Of a stretch of 64,000 nt of DNA, positions 17,276 to 25,495 are shown one piece after another; the first letter of the stretch is position 1; each line of letters starts with the position of its first letter. The position numbers and the translations under genes are program-made. Where the stretch lies: positions 682,001-746,000 of the forward strand of contig NZ_CP014750.1 of NCBI RefSeq assembly GCF_001592435.1, read 5' to 3'. Source of the DNA: Thermococcus peptonophilus. Its GTDB lineage: Archaea > Methanobacteriota_B > Thermococci > Thermococcales > Thermococcaceae. The notes under the pieces were generated by a model. It saw only the letters and a program-made list of their open reading frames with translations, was not told where the DNA came from and did not search any database.

Positions 17276-18553
17276 TTATAGCCTACGAATCAGGAATCCA
17301 AGAAGTACAACCAATAGAACCACCATCCCAGGCCCGCAGGTGGCTTTTTTCTCTCGGATAGCATTGATGTCAATCAAGTAGAACTCCGAGCTGGCAGTAC
17401 CAACAACCGCCCTGTCACCGAGAACGGCAATGCTCCTCACATAACCAGTATTGGGAACACTTCCGACGACCTTTCCGCTCTCCGGATCGAGGGCGTAGAG
17501 AGAACCAACGCTGTAGATATAAGTAGTGCCGTTCTGGATCTTCTGTTCAAACTTGCCAACACCAACCAAGAGAAGGCCGTTTGAATACGCCATTGCTTTG
17601 GCCCTATAAGGGAGCCTCTGTTCCCAGAGCACCTTTCCGGACGGAAGCTTTATTGACATTACGGTGCCGTTCTGCCCGTCATAACCGGAGACGTAGGCGG
17701 TGTTGCCGGCTACGAGGATGTCCTCGACGTAGAAGGTACTCATGTTCATCAGAACTTTCCCATTGGGGGAAACCAGATAAATCTCGCCCTTTGAATTGTC
17801 AAAACCCGTCCCTAAGAGAGCGTTACCGTCCCAGACCTCCACATCCCTGACCCAGTGCCCGATTGTTATGTTCCATAGGGGCTTGCCGTCAAGAGAGAAC
17901 GCATAGAGCGATCCAAACTGGTGCGAGAATGAATATCCTGATGGGAACCCAGAGGAAGCGTATATGACTCCATTTCCAACCCTCACCCTCGAGAGCATGT
18001 CACCAATAGAGACGTTCCACATGAACGTTAGATTTTTTCCAAGTCTGATGGCATAGAGGTGACCTTTGTACTCCACCGAAGAGTTCGGGCCGGATATGAA
18101 ATAGTCACCGTCGGCAGCATAAACAACGCCATCTCTAACCATGAAGTCGTAGAGCTTGCCCATGGTGTCGGCCACGGAGAGTATTCTGCCGGAGTTGTCG
18201 AACAGAATCAACCCCCCAAGACTGCCCGCGAGAACATCCCCATCGATTGGATAGAGCTTGACAACGTAGCCAGAAGCATTTTCCCACAGTTTTGAACCGG
18301 TTAAGGAATATGCGTAGAGCGTTCCGAGGTAGTACACACCGATTACTCCTGAGGAGTTTGTAATCTGGCGGTAGGAACAGGCAGCATAGACCGTTGTATT
18401 GGTTATCGCGACGGCCTCAATACTCTTCTGGTACTGAATATCACTGCAGACCGAACCTTTCCACAGCACGGGATTTTCCGAGCTTGAAACAGCCGGAAGA
18501 AAGAGCACTGCGAGGGCAAGCAACAGCACTGAAATACCCTTTATCTGCCTCAT
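17276..18553 (-). CDS. Secreted PQQ-like beta-propeller protein with CGP-CTERM anchor
   Basis: Exported protein of 425 residues. The N-terminal signal peptide (ISVLLLALAVLFLPAVSSS) is followed by seven or more beta-propeller repeats with LYAxxLxGKxLWNxTIG-type blades, and the C-terminus is CGPGMVVLLVVLLGFLIRRL. This last stretch is the Thermococcales CGP-CTERM signal: a Cys-Gly-Pro, a membrane helix and terminal arginines, thought to mark surface anchoring by lipid attachment or protein sorting. No enzyme motif is evident; such propellers often scaffold surface complexes. ATG 18553 follows GGTGA; the in-frame GTG at 18562 lies in that site. Confidence 0.85.
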   Translation of the reverse strand: MRQIKGISVLLLALAVLFLPAVSSSENPVLWKGSVCSDIQYQKSIEAVAITNTTVYAACSYRQITNSSGVIGVYYLGTLYAYSLTGSKLWENASGYVVKLYPIDGDVLAGSLGGLILFDNSGRILSVADTMGKLYDFMVRDGVVYAADGDYFISGPNSSVEYKGHLYAIRLGKNLTFMWNVSIGDMLSRVRVGNGVIYASSGFPSGYSFSHQFGSLYAFSLDGKPLWNITIGHWVRDVEVWDGNALLGTGFDNSKGEIYLVSPNGKVLMNMSTFYVEDILVAGNTAYVSGYDGQNGTVMSIKLPSGKVLWEQRLPYRAKAMAYSNGLLLVGVGKFEQKIQNGTTYIYSVGSLYALDPESGKVVGSVPNTGYVRSIAVLGDRAVVGTASSEFYLIDINAIREKKATCGPGMVVLLVVLLGFLIRRL

Positions 18554-18577
18554 AGTTTTCACCAGGGACAGATGAAA

Positions 18578-18592
18578 AGATTAATATAAAAC
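18578..18592. promoter_or_regulatory. Divergent promoter region (propeller / HEAT protein)
   Basis: AGATTAATATAAAAC reads as a TATA-like AT tract in both directions: TTAATATAAA on the plus strand and TTTTATATTAA on the minus strand. It lies about 32-35 bp from the ATG of each flanking gene, so leaders would be very short. One shared element for both genes is possible. Confidence 0.5.
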
Positions 18593-18619
18593 TTTGACGA
18601 TTTGTACCGCGGTGGGAAG

Positions 18620-19363
18620 ATGGAGGAAGAGCTGGACCTAAGGGAGGCTCTGGCGACAGGAGAGCGAATGCAGGAGATAATAGCAAGGGCCGCCATCGAC
18701 AAGGAGTTCCTTAAAGAAATAATCGGCCTCCTCGATGATGACCTGTGGACCGTTCAGAAAAACGCCCTTAGGGTACTCTCGGCAATAATAGAAGAAACAC
18801 CGGAGCTTCAGAGTGCCCTTGTTACGAAATTAATGGTCATGGTGAGGAGGAGCGAATCTGTTCCGTTAACACAGGAAATAGCGAGAACATTCGGCCTGCT
18901 GTCAAGGATCAACCCAGAAGAAGTCAGAAAAGTTGTGCCAATAATTTTCGCAAACTACCGCCTTGGGGATCCAAAGATTAAGATAAACATGACCTACGTG
19001 CTCGAGGAGATTATGAGGGCAAATCCATCACTCCTCAGCGGGGTTTTCAAAGACATTGGGGTACTGCTCACTTCGAAGAGCAATGCCGACAAGCTCGCCG
19101 CCTTAAACTTCATCTCGGCCCTGGGGGATAACGGGCTGAGGTACGTGACCCCATTTCTCCCAAAGCTCTTTGCGCTCCTGAATGATAAGGACGATGTTGT
19201 GCGCGCGAGTGCAGTCGAAACCCTTGCAAAGCTAGCAGAAAAGAACAAGAAGCTTCGTGCCATAGTCATCGAAAAGTTCAAGGAGCTTGATGAGCGGAGC
19301 GGCCTGGTAAAGCGCAAGGTGGACGAGGCACTCTCAGAGCTTCTCCTCCTCGAAAAGGGATGA
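18620..19363 (+). CDS. HEAT-repeat protein
   Basis: An all-alpha cytoplasmic protein of 247 residues built of HEAT-like repeats, for example LLDDDLWTVQKNALRVLSAI near residue 35 and LLNDKDDVVRASAVETLAKLAE near 190. Each repeat has the paired-helix pattern with Asp before the second helix and Val/Ala spacing. Such solenoids act as protein-binding scaffolds; the partner is unknown. The ATG at 18620 follows GGTGGG; the longer frame from 18602 starts with TTG and lacks a site. It overlaps by 30 bp the 3' end of the convergent coiled-coil gene, and the two acidic products might work together. Confidence 0.75.
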   Translation: MEEELDLREALATGERMQEIIARAAIDKEFLKEIIGLLDDDLWTVQKNALRVLSAIIEETPELQSALVTKLMVMVRRSESVPLTQEIARTFGLLSRINPEEVRKVVPIIFANYRLGDPKIKINMTYVLEEIMRANPSLLSGVFKDIGVLLTSKSNADKLAALNFISALGDNGLRYVTPFLPKLFALLNDKDDVVRASAVETLAKLAEKNKKLRAIVIEKFKELDERSGLVKRKVDEALSELLLLEKG

Positions 19364-20389
19364 CCCTTCCTCGGTGTTCTCACCCGCTGTTCTCTCCTGG
19401 AGAAGCATTTTAAGGGCTTCTTTGAGCTTTTCGTTCTCCCTGCGTAGCCTTTCGTTTTCCTCCTTTAAAGTGTCCATAGCAGCAACGGCGGCCTTTACCT
19501 CACCAAGAATCCTCTCGAACTTTGAGCGCGGGATGAAGTCTTTTTTGATTACTTCAAGGGCCGAAGAAACGTCCTTTGCACCGGTAATCTCAAGCAGCTG
19601 CTTTTCAGCCACCCTCATTCTTTTAAGCTGAGACTCGTAGGCGTTAATTTTTTCTCCCAGTTTCTCAACTCTCGTAGCCATTTCATCCATCAGAGCCAGC
19701 CTCTTTCTCAGTTCTTCCAGCTCTCTTTCCTTCTCAATCAGCTGCCTCTTTAGGGTCTCGTTCTCCCGAGCCAGACCCTTCAACCTGACGTTTTCCTGCA
19801 CGAGCCGTTCGTAGTGCTCCTGAATCTCCTTGAGAGTCTTGGCAAGTTCAACCCCCACTGAAAGCGTCTCCTGCTCCAGCTCCCGTTTCAACTCATCGAC
19901 TTTTTCGGCGACTATCTTTCTCATGTCTTCATCAAGCTTCTGAGAATATGCCTCTTCTAGCCGTTTATAAAGCTCGGCTGGTAGCCTCTCAAGCTTCTCC
20001 TCAAGCTCATTCATGCGTGGAATCATTGCCTCTATGCTGTCCATAAAGAGGGTTCTCTGTTCTAAGGTGGAAATCTTGCCCTCCAGCTCCTTCAGGCGCT
20101 TTTCAAGAGAAGTGTACTGGTCCCGCTGAGCAGTGCTGAGATCATCGAGCTTGGAGGTTAAGATCTCTATCCTTTCACCTAATTGCCCCCTATGGATTTT
20201 AAGCTCCCTAACAACAGCAGCTATGGCCTGAAGAGAAATCAGATGGTAAGCCCCAAGGTTTTCTGCCTCAGGAATTATTGACTTAATCTCATCCCAATTG
20301 TACAGACTCTTCAGTTCCTCAATTATCTCAGGGTGATTCTGCACTATGTAATCCCAGTCACCTCTGCCCCCTTTGGATTTACCAAGCAT
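19334..20389 (-). CDS. Long coiled-coil protein
   Basis: A 351-residue protein without a signal peptide or membrane segment. Residues 1-70 form a small globular region (HPEIIEELKSLYNWDEIKS), and from about 75 to the end it is nearly continuous heptad coiled coil rich in Glu, Lys, Arg and Leu. I recognise no enzymatic motif. It could be structural, SMC-like in architecture but without the ATPase heads, or a scaffold. ATG 20389 is preferred; TTG 20419 lies too near the TATA box (CTATTTAAAT, about 20430). It is tandem with the 5S rRNA gene. Confidence 0.7.
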   Translation of the reverse strand: MLGKSKGGRGDWDYIVQNHPEIIEELKSLYNWDEIKSIIPEAENLGAYHLISLQAIAAVVRELKIHRGQLGERIEILTSKLDDLSTAQRDQYTSLEKRLKELEGKISTLEQRTLFMDSIEAMIPRMNELEEKLERLPAELYKRLEEAYSQKLDEDMRKIVAEKVDELKRELEQETLSVGVELAKTLKEIQEHYERLVQENVRLKGLARENETLKRQLIEKERELEELRKRLALMDEMATRVEKLGEKINAYESQLKRMRVAEKQLLEITGAKDVSSALEVIKKDFIPRSKFERILGEVKAAVAAMDTLKEENERLRRENEKLKEALKMLLQERTAGENTEEGSSLFEEEKL

Positions 20390-20460
20390 AACAACCGACC
20401 AGAAAACATAAGCTTCCAAAATTTAAATAGCTTTTGTGTAGATAATTACGACAGAAAGTT

Positions 20461-20587
20461 AGTGGCCGGCGGCGTTCCCGGTTTCCCGCCCCCTCTCGGA
20501 GGGCAGTACACCCGGGAACGCTGGCGGGCTTAACTTCCGGGGTCGAAACGAGACCGGGTGTAGCCCCGCCGCTATGGCCGCCGTGCC
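20461..20587 (-). rRNA. rrf: 5S ribosomal RNA
   Basis: On the minus strand the segment begins GGCACGGCGGCCATAGCGGC, contains the conserved CCCGGAAGTTAAGCCC of loop/helix region and ends ...CGCCGCCGGCCACT. The ends pair (GGCGGC with GCCGCC) to form helix I, and the order of elements matches archaeal 5S rRNA. No 16S or 23S gene is near; Thermococcales carry 5S copies away from the main rRNA operon. A TATA box lies 23-30 bp upstream. Confidence 0.95.
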
Positions 20588-20609
20588 GAGTTATTGCTCC
20601 AGAGATGAC

Positions 20610-20617
20610 TTTATAAA
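20610..20617. promoter_or_regulatory. Palindromic TATA box shared by 5S rRNA and the MCM-like gene
   Basis: TTTATAAA reads the same on both strands. Its centre is about 26 bp from the first base of 5S rRNA (20587) on the minus strand and about 26 bp from the ATG at 20640 on the plus strand, the normal archaeal TATA-to-start distance on both sides. The plus-strand mRNA would then be leaderless. Confidence 0.75.
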
Positions 20618-20639
20618 CTTTACGGTTGAGCAGGTTTCG

Positions 20640-22142
20640 ATGGAGGAGCTCATAGAACTGATCTACATGGAGAAACGGCCGGTAGTAACTCCTGAGAGAA
20701 GGGTCAAGGACTTCCTCAATTCCATACAGCGAGCCAAGAACGGGGAGGAGATCAGTGTCAGGGGATTCATAATTCTGAGAAGGCCACCAAACGCACCCAG
20801 GGATGGCATCTACTACCTACTGTCTCCTGCGGCACCTTCCGAGATGAAAAGCTACCGCGGTCTTCGAGCTTACCTTGTCATCGAGATAACTGAGAGCACG
20901 GTGATAAACGCAAAAATCCAACCCGGCGAATATGTAGAGGCCGAAGGAGTTATCGACGCTTACCCGTTTGGAACTCTAAGACTGCTACACACGACGAGAA
21001 TATCACCCGCCGACTACTCCGAATACTGGAAGGACTACCGCACACTTGCCCTCTCAAAAAGTGAGCTCGAGGGGTTAATCTCCGACACTATATACGCGGG
21101 CTATGAGTTGGAGAGAGCAATCACGTATTCCCTCCTCACAGCACCTTTTGTAGTGGGTACGAACTGGCTTGACGGGTTCACTCTTTCAGGGTTCAATGGG
21201 CTCGAGGGTTCAAAGAACGTTATGCTTTCCCTGTGGGAGGCTCTAAGGTACATCCACTCCCTGCTCCCCTGGGAGATGCAGTTGAGGAGGGACAAGTGGG
21301 CAGAAATTGAAGACGACGGCCTTCTAGGGGTAGACTTCAGATTCACACGGCCTTCAAGAGCAGGTCCCCTTTACTACGTTCCCCACAACAAGACCCTGCT
21401 TGAGAGTAAAGTTCCAGTCCCGAAGTGGGCGCTGAAAACTTTTGAGAAAAAGGAGGCAACTTTCCTTACGCCAAGAGCCTGGATAAGGCCTGAGGATGAA
21501 GCGGCGCTGTTGGCTGAGACGCCGTTTGTCCTGACAGAGCCGGTTAGTTACGAGAGAAACAGGGAGCTTGAGGAGCTGGTCCCAAACCTGATAGTCACTG
21601 TAATGCTAGCCAGAGAAAAGCTCGGCACACTAAACCCGTGGGAGCTTAAGGACTATGGAAAAAAGTTTGAGTCATTCCTCACAAAGAACAGGCGGGAGTA
21701 CGGCGAGCTGTTCGATGCACTCACCCTCTCCGGGAAGGTCTTCAACGCGAACCTGCGCTACCGTCTGGGAGCTAGGTTGTTGGGTTCAATGGCCCGGCTG
21801 GAGGGACGGCTCTCAAAGCCGCTGATAACGGACTTAATCGGGATTTACCAGGAACTCACCGACCTCTGGGTAAACGAACTCCCTGAGAAGGAGAAGCTAA
21901 GGCTTATAAGGGAATATGAGCGCTACGTTGGGAGCGACAGGCTCGCCGGCAGGGCACTTGGGATCTTCGCCAACCTGGAGGCGACGAGGGAGGACGGCAC
22001 AGTTTCGAGAGAAGAGTACATAAATGCGCTTGTGGAGTACGGGATTGCAAAGGGGAAGGCTGAGGAGATAATAGATAACCTCCTCCGCGAGGGCTACCTT
22101 TACGAACCATTCCCCGGGAAGCTTAGGTTGATAAGGTGGTAG
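20640..22142 (+). CDS. MCM-like protein lacking ATPase motifs (OB fold plus winged helix), function unknown
   Basis: A 500-residue protein upstream of the RNase P component 4 gene. Residues 25-110 look like an OB fold (ISVRGFIIL ... EYVEAEGVIDAYPFGTLRLL). A stretch near 145-160, TIYAGYELERAITYSLL, resembles the MCM IYGxxxVKxAIxxxLFGG helix. The C-terminus REGYLYEPFPGKLRLI matches the last strand of the MCM winged helix. No Walker A or B motif is visible, so I suspect a degenerate MCM relative; that is inference. I chose ATG 20640 because the longer frame from 20574 starts inside the 5S gene and the promoter lies between. Confidence 0.6.
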   Translation: MEELIELIYMEKRPVVTPERRVKDFLNSIQRAKNGEEISVRGFIILRRPPNAPRDGIYYLLSPAAPSEMKSYRGLRAYLVIEITESTVINAKIQPGEYVEAEGVIDAYPFGTLRLLHTTRISPADYSEYWKDYRTLALSKSELEGLISDTIYAGYELERAITYSLLTAPFVVGTNWLDGFTLSGFNGLEGSKNVMLSLWEALRYIHSLLPWEMQLRRDKWAEIEDDGLLGVDFRFTRPSRAGPLYYVPHNKTLLESKVPVPKWALKTFEKKEATFLTPRAWIRPEDEAALLAETPFVLTEPVSYERNRELEELVPNLIVTVMLAREKLGTLNPWELKDYGKKFESFLTKNRREYGELFDALTLSGKVFNANLRYRLGARLLGSMARLEGRLSKPLITDLIGIYQELTDLWVNELPEKEKLRLIREYERYVGSDRLAGRALGIFANLEATREDGTVSREEYINALVEYGIAKGKAEEIIDNLLREGYLYEPFPGKLRLIRW

Positions 22143-22143
22143 C

Positions 22144-22503
22144 ATGGGGAAAAAGGACATCAGGAGAAGGGAGCAGAGGGAGAAGAAGAGAATAGCCCGG
22201 GAAAGGGTAGAGACCCTTTTCACACTTGCGGAGAGAGTCTTCCCGTATTCGCCGGAGCTGGCCAACAGGTACGTGGAAATAGCCCTCGCTGTTCAGCAGA
22301 AGGCCAAGATACGGATGCCAAGGAAATGGAAGAGGCGCTACTGCAAGAAGTGCCACGCCTTCCTCGTTCCTGGGGTGAACGCGAGGGTGAGGCTCAGGGA
22401 CAAGCCCTATCCCCACGTCGTTATAACGTGTCTTAACTGCGGCCACATAATGCGCTATCCGTACCTGAGAGAGAAAAAAGAGCGGAGAAGAGAAAATGGT
22501 TAA
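22144..22503 (+). CDS. rnp4: Ribonuclease P protein component 4 (Rpp21)
   Basis: Protein subunit of archaeal RNase P, which removes 5' leaders from pre-tRNA. The 119 residues are highly basic, with an N-terminal helical pair and a C-terminal zinc ribbon: CKKC at about 67-70 and CLNC at about 97-100. AKIRMPRKWKRRYCKKC and HVVITCLNCGHIMRYP are family signatures. The ATG lies two bases after the previous stop, with GGTGGT inside that gene's end, so the two are co-translated. Confidence 0.93.
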   Translation: MGKKDIRRREQREKKRIARERVETLFTLAERVFPYSPELANRYVEIALAVQQKAKIRMPRKWKRRYCKKCHAFLVPGVNARVRLRDKPYPHVVITCLNCGHIMRYPYLREKKERRRENG

Positions 22504-22504
22504 A

Positions 22505-23710
22505 TCAAGGCTTGCCTACCGAAGTCTGGTTCCCACCGTTCTGCCATCTTCCATTGTGGTTGCCCTTGCCTCTGTGCATCCTCATGTACTGTCTGAGAGC
22601 CACGCGGTTCTCCTTGTAGAGGCTTCTGATCTCTTTTTCAAGCTGGTTGAGTAGCTTCATTGCCTCGCCATAGTTCCCCGCCTTTATGTAGCTTTCAATT
22701 TCAACGAGGGTCTGGTTGTACTCGGTCACGTTTATGCCTATCCTCTGGAGGATCTGAAGCTCGGCTTTTACTTTCCACAGCTTGACGATGACACCGACTT
22801 TACCAGCGCCCGTCTCTTTGGCCATTACGAAGTTGGCCTTTTTCAGCGCGAACTGCGTCCTGACCTGAAGCCACAGGAGCTTTTTGTACGCCTCGGTAAC
22901 GTTGCCTTCCTGGATAAGCTTATTAACTTCCTGAAGTTCGAGCGTGAGGTTGTTCGCAAGTTCTACCAGCTCACTCGAGTTGGTCAGGTTTGCTATCTTA
23001 AGTATCCTGTTTATTCTGAGCTGGATGGCACGTTCCATACGCTGGATCTTAACGTTAACGTTCACGGTTACGTTGGTTACAGGAGCGTTGGCCCTGACGA
23101 GCTTCTTCATAACGCCTTCTGCTATTTTCTCTGTTACCGGCGTGTGAACAACTATGATCTTTTTCAGGGAAACAGTCTTGTTGACCTTGTCGATCGAGAC
23201 GGTCTTGTTAATGTAAACTACAATACCACCGTTCTGGAGAGCAAGCTTAATGGCCTCTTCTATGGCCGCGGTATCGTTACCCGGTGCAATCACCGTGACG
23301 TTCTCCTCCTTAATAAGCCCCAGCTTCTTGGCCATTTGGAGTGCTATGAGGTTTGTCTCGTATCTGTTCATACCTCCCCAGCGGTATACGGTTATGTTGT
23401 AGCTCTCAAGGTCGCTGACGTACTGGTTAACCACCGCCATCGGCCCGCCTATTATGATGACCTGGTCTGGTGCGTAGCTGAGTATCTCCGCGGTAACGTT
23501 AGGCTCGTAGACTCCCCAGGGAGTTGTGACCACAACACCCCCGGTTACATTTGCGAGGAGCTTTGCTATGCCGCTGTCGGCCGTGTTGTCGCTGACCAGG
23601 ATCACTGTAACACTGCCCTCGCTCTCAGCCGCTGAAACACTGCCAGTTCCCATAGTAATGGCCAATAGCATGACCACCATAAAGACCGTAGCAAGCTTCT
23701 TCCATACCAT
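22505..23710 (-). CDS. Secreted protein with CWB2-like domain and helical C-terminal part
   Basis: Exported protein of 401 residues. The signal peptide is about residues 1-28 (VFMVVMLLAITMGTGSVSAAE). Residues 35-190 contain the cell-wall-binding repeat 2 pattern, with QVIIIGGPMAVVN followed by YRWGGMNRYETNLIALQMA, known from bacterial and archaeal surface proteins. The rest (about 200-380) is amphipathic helix resembling a coiled coil, ending in a Gly/Asn/His-rich tail. No membrane anchor is seen. A GAGGTGATGCAGG site precedes the ATG. It is convergent with rnp4, one base apart. Confidence 0.75.
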   Translation of the reverse strand: MVWKKLATVFMVVMLLAITMGTGSVSAAESEGSVTVILVSDNTADSGIAKLLANVTGGVVVTTPWGVYEPNVTAEILSYAPDQVIIIGGPMAVVNQYVSDLESYNITVYRWGGMNRYETNLIALQMAKKLGLIKEENVTVIAPGNDTAAIEEAIKLALQNGGIVVYINKTVSIDKVNKTVSLKKIIVVHTPVTEKIAEGVMKKLVRANAPVTNVTVNVNVKIQRMERAIQLRINRILKIANLTNSSELVELANNLTLELQEVNKLIQEGNVTEAYKKLLWLQVRTQFALKKANFVMAKETGAGKVGVIVKLWKVKAELQILQRIGINVTEYNQTLVEIESYIKAGNYGEAMKLLNQLEKEIRSLYKENRVALRQYMRMHRGKGNHNGRWQNGGNQTSVGKP

Positions 23711-23907
23711 CCTGCATCACCTCGGTTTTATTTTAAGAAGGAAGTCATATTTAAGGAATTCTGTTGGAACAGAGAAACCACAACGAAATTTCTAAGAGAC
23801 AAGGGCATATAATTCGTTTCCCCGGTTTTCTAGATTCCAAAAAACTTTTCAAAACGTTTCATTAGGTTTCAAGTTGGATAAAAACTCCAGATTTTAGCCA
23901 AAAAGCC

Positions 23908-24474
23908 CTACAAAATCGCAACGGCCCTGACTGGACTTCCTGAGCCACCCTCTATCTTCAGTGGGAACGCTATGAACGTGAACTCCCTTCCAAGAACTTC
24001 TTCAAGGTTTGCTAGATTCTCAAAGATTGGGATTTCTTCAGAGAGGAATATAGTATGAGTTGTATCGTCCCCTATCGTCATGTGGTCGGTTCCAACGGTC
24101 TTAACTCCCTCGGCAACGAGGAAAAGTGCAACCTCCGGGGAAAGTTCCCTACCGCCAGTGAGGAAGAGGACTATCTTTCCATAATAGCCAGAATCGGGAA
24201 TTTCTTCAGGCTTGACTGGACCTTCTTCGCCGCGAACATCGAGAACAAATGCCTTACCGACAAACTTGTCGAGTGAAAGCTCGTCCACGGTCTTTCCGCC
24301 GGGAACAAAGTGTGCCGGAGCGTCCACATGAGTCCCGGAGTGCTCTCCCATCTTTATGACGTTCATATAGTAGCCATCGGTATCTATGAAAGCCCACGGG
24401 CGAATCCTTATCTCTGGGTCGCCTGGATAGGTTGGAGTCTCCTCACTGAGGGGAAGGGAAAGGTCAACTATCAT
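23908..24474 (-). CDS. Cyclase-family metal-dependent hydrolase (kynurenine formamidase-like)
   Basis: A 188-residue member of the cyclase family (Pfam Cyclase/KynB). The diagnostic metal motif HSGTHVDAPAHF occurs at residues 46-57, and DLSLPLSEETPTYPGDP at the N-terminus is typical. These enzymes hydrolyse amides or lactones such as N-formylkynurenine, but a tryptophan-degradation role is not supported by neighbours here. Substrate unknown. About 200 bp of AT-rich intergenic DNA separates it from the surface protein gene. Confidence 0.85.
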   Translation of the reverse strand: MIVDLSLPLSEETPTYPGDPEIRIRPWAFIDTDGYYMNVIKMGEHSGTHVDAPAHFVPGGKTVDELSLDKFVGKAFVLDVRGEEGPVKPEEIPDSGYYGKIVLFLTGGRELSPEVALFLVAEGVKTVGTDHMTIGDDTTHTIFLSEEIPIFENLANLEEVLGREFTFIAFPLKIEGGSGSPVRAVAIL

Positions 24475-24521
24475 AGACCCACCACTGAAATTTTGAGCTA
24501 ATCCCTATAAACCTTTTCTGA

Positions 24522-25400
24522 CTATTTCTTCCGCCGAACCCATCTAAGACCGTCCTCAACGACCGCTTCAATCTCCCCTCTGTTGTAGAGTTCTGCTATT
24601 AGTGCCCTAGCGGGCACAAGGTTCAGGGAAAGCTTTTTGGGAGTGATCTCAACGCCCAGAGTGCGCATGATCCTGAAGGCAAGCTCATCCACGGACAGAG
24701 GTTCTCTGAGAAAATCTAGGGCAAGATTTTCCGCATCCTCAACCCGTTTGATATTGAATTCAAGAGTTTCGATGGCTTCTTCGCCTGAGACTGGTTTTCC
24801 GTGGGAGGGTATCAGGAGGTAGCCTGAGCCTGCATACTCTCGCAGAACCTCAAGGGATTTTCGAAAGAGATCCACGTCCACGAGATACGACAGACCAACT
24901 GACTGGAGAAGCTTCTCGCCGAAGAACGAGTCGCCTGCATAGAGGAGACCATTCTCCTCATCCAAAAACCCCGTCATACCGGGAGAGTGGCCGTTGAGCT
25001 GAATCGCCCTTAGACCGGCTATTTCATCGCCCCACTCAAAAACTCCTTGAACCTTCACCTCCTCCGGGATGTAGTAGGCCAGAAAACCTTCTGGAGCCTT
25101 CGACCCAAATGTCAGTATCTCTCTGTTGAGCGAGCTTTCAGCTATTGAGAACTCAAAGCGATGAGTGAGGAGGGGGGCGTCGATCTTTGGGCATACCGAG
25201 ACGTGGTCGGCGTGCCCGTGAGTTGCGAGCTGGAGCTGTATCTCAAGTCCAAGCTTTCTGACTTCCCTCTTCAGGTCTTTGTGTCTCCCGCTCCCGTGAC
25301 CGGGGTCAACGAGAACGGTCTTTCCCTCATGAACTCGAATAAGAGTCGAGGGGCTTCCAAGGTAGAGATATGCTGTGTCTCCGAGCTTTCTAATTCCCAT
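24522..25400 (-). CDS. Metallo-beta-lactamase-fold hydrolase
   Basis: A 292-residue MBL-fold protein. Metal ligands are in THGHADH (HxHxDH, near residue 57) with further His at GHSPG (near 137) and the Asp of AGDSFFG; IPSHGKPV carries the last His. The C-terminal part looks like a winged-helix region often found in LACTB2-like and glyoxalase II-like enzymes. It may be a thioesterase or nuclease; substrate unknown. ATG 25400 follows GGTGG; the in-frame GTG at 25409 lies in that site. Confidence 0.85.
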   Translation of the reverse strand: MGIRKLGDTAYLYLGSPSTLIRVHEGKTVLVDPGHGSGRHKDLKREVRKLGLEIQLQLATHGHADHVSVCPKIDAPLLTHRFEFSIAESSLNREILTFGSKAPEGFLAYYIPEEVKVQGVFEWGDEIAGLRAIQLNGHSPGMTGFLDEENGLLYAGDSFFGEKLLQSVGLSYLVDVDLFRKSLEVLREYAGSGYLLIPSHGKPVSGEEAIETLEFNIKRVEDAENLALDFLREPLSVDELAFRIMRTLGVEITPKKLSLNLVPARALIAELYNRGEIEAVVEDGLRWVRRKK

Positions 25401-25495
25401 CGCTTCCACCGCTCAAAAGTTGCTTCAACGTTAGATAAACCTTCCTGGGGAGAGGCTTTTAAGCTCCCGCGCTGAGTTGTGAGTGGTGAAGTTTT

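Noticed and set aside
20574-20639. N-terminal extension of the MCM-like protein
   Set aside because: It would start within the 5S rRNA gene and upstream of the only TATA box; ATG 20640 fits.
23711-23907. Possible RNA gene in the 200-bp gap before the cyclase-family gene
   Set aside because: The gap is AT-rich, with a TATA box for the surface protein only; no stem or guide boxes were found.
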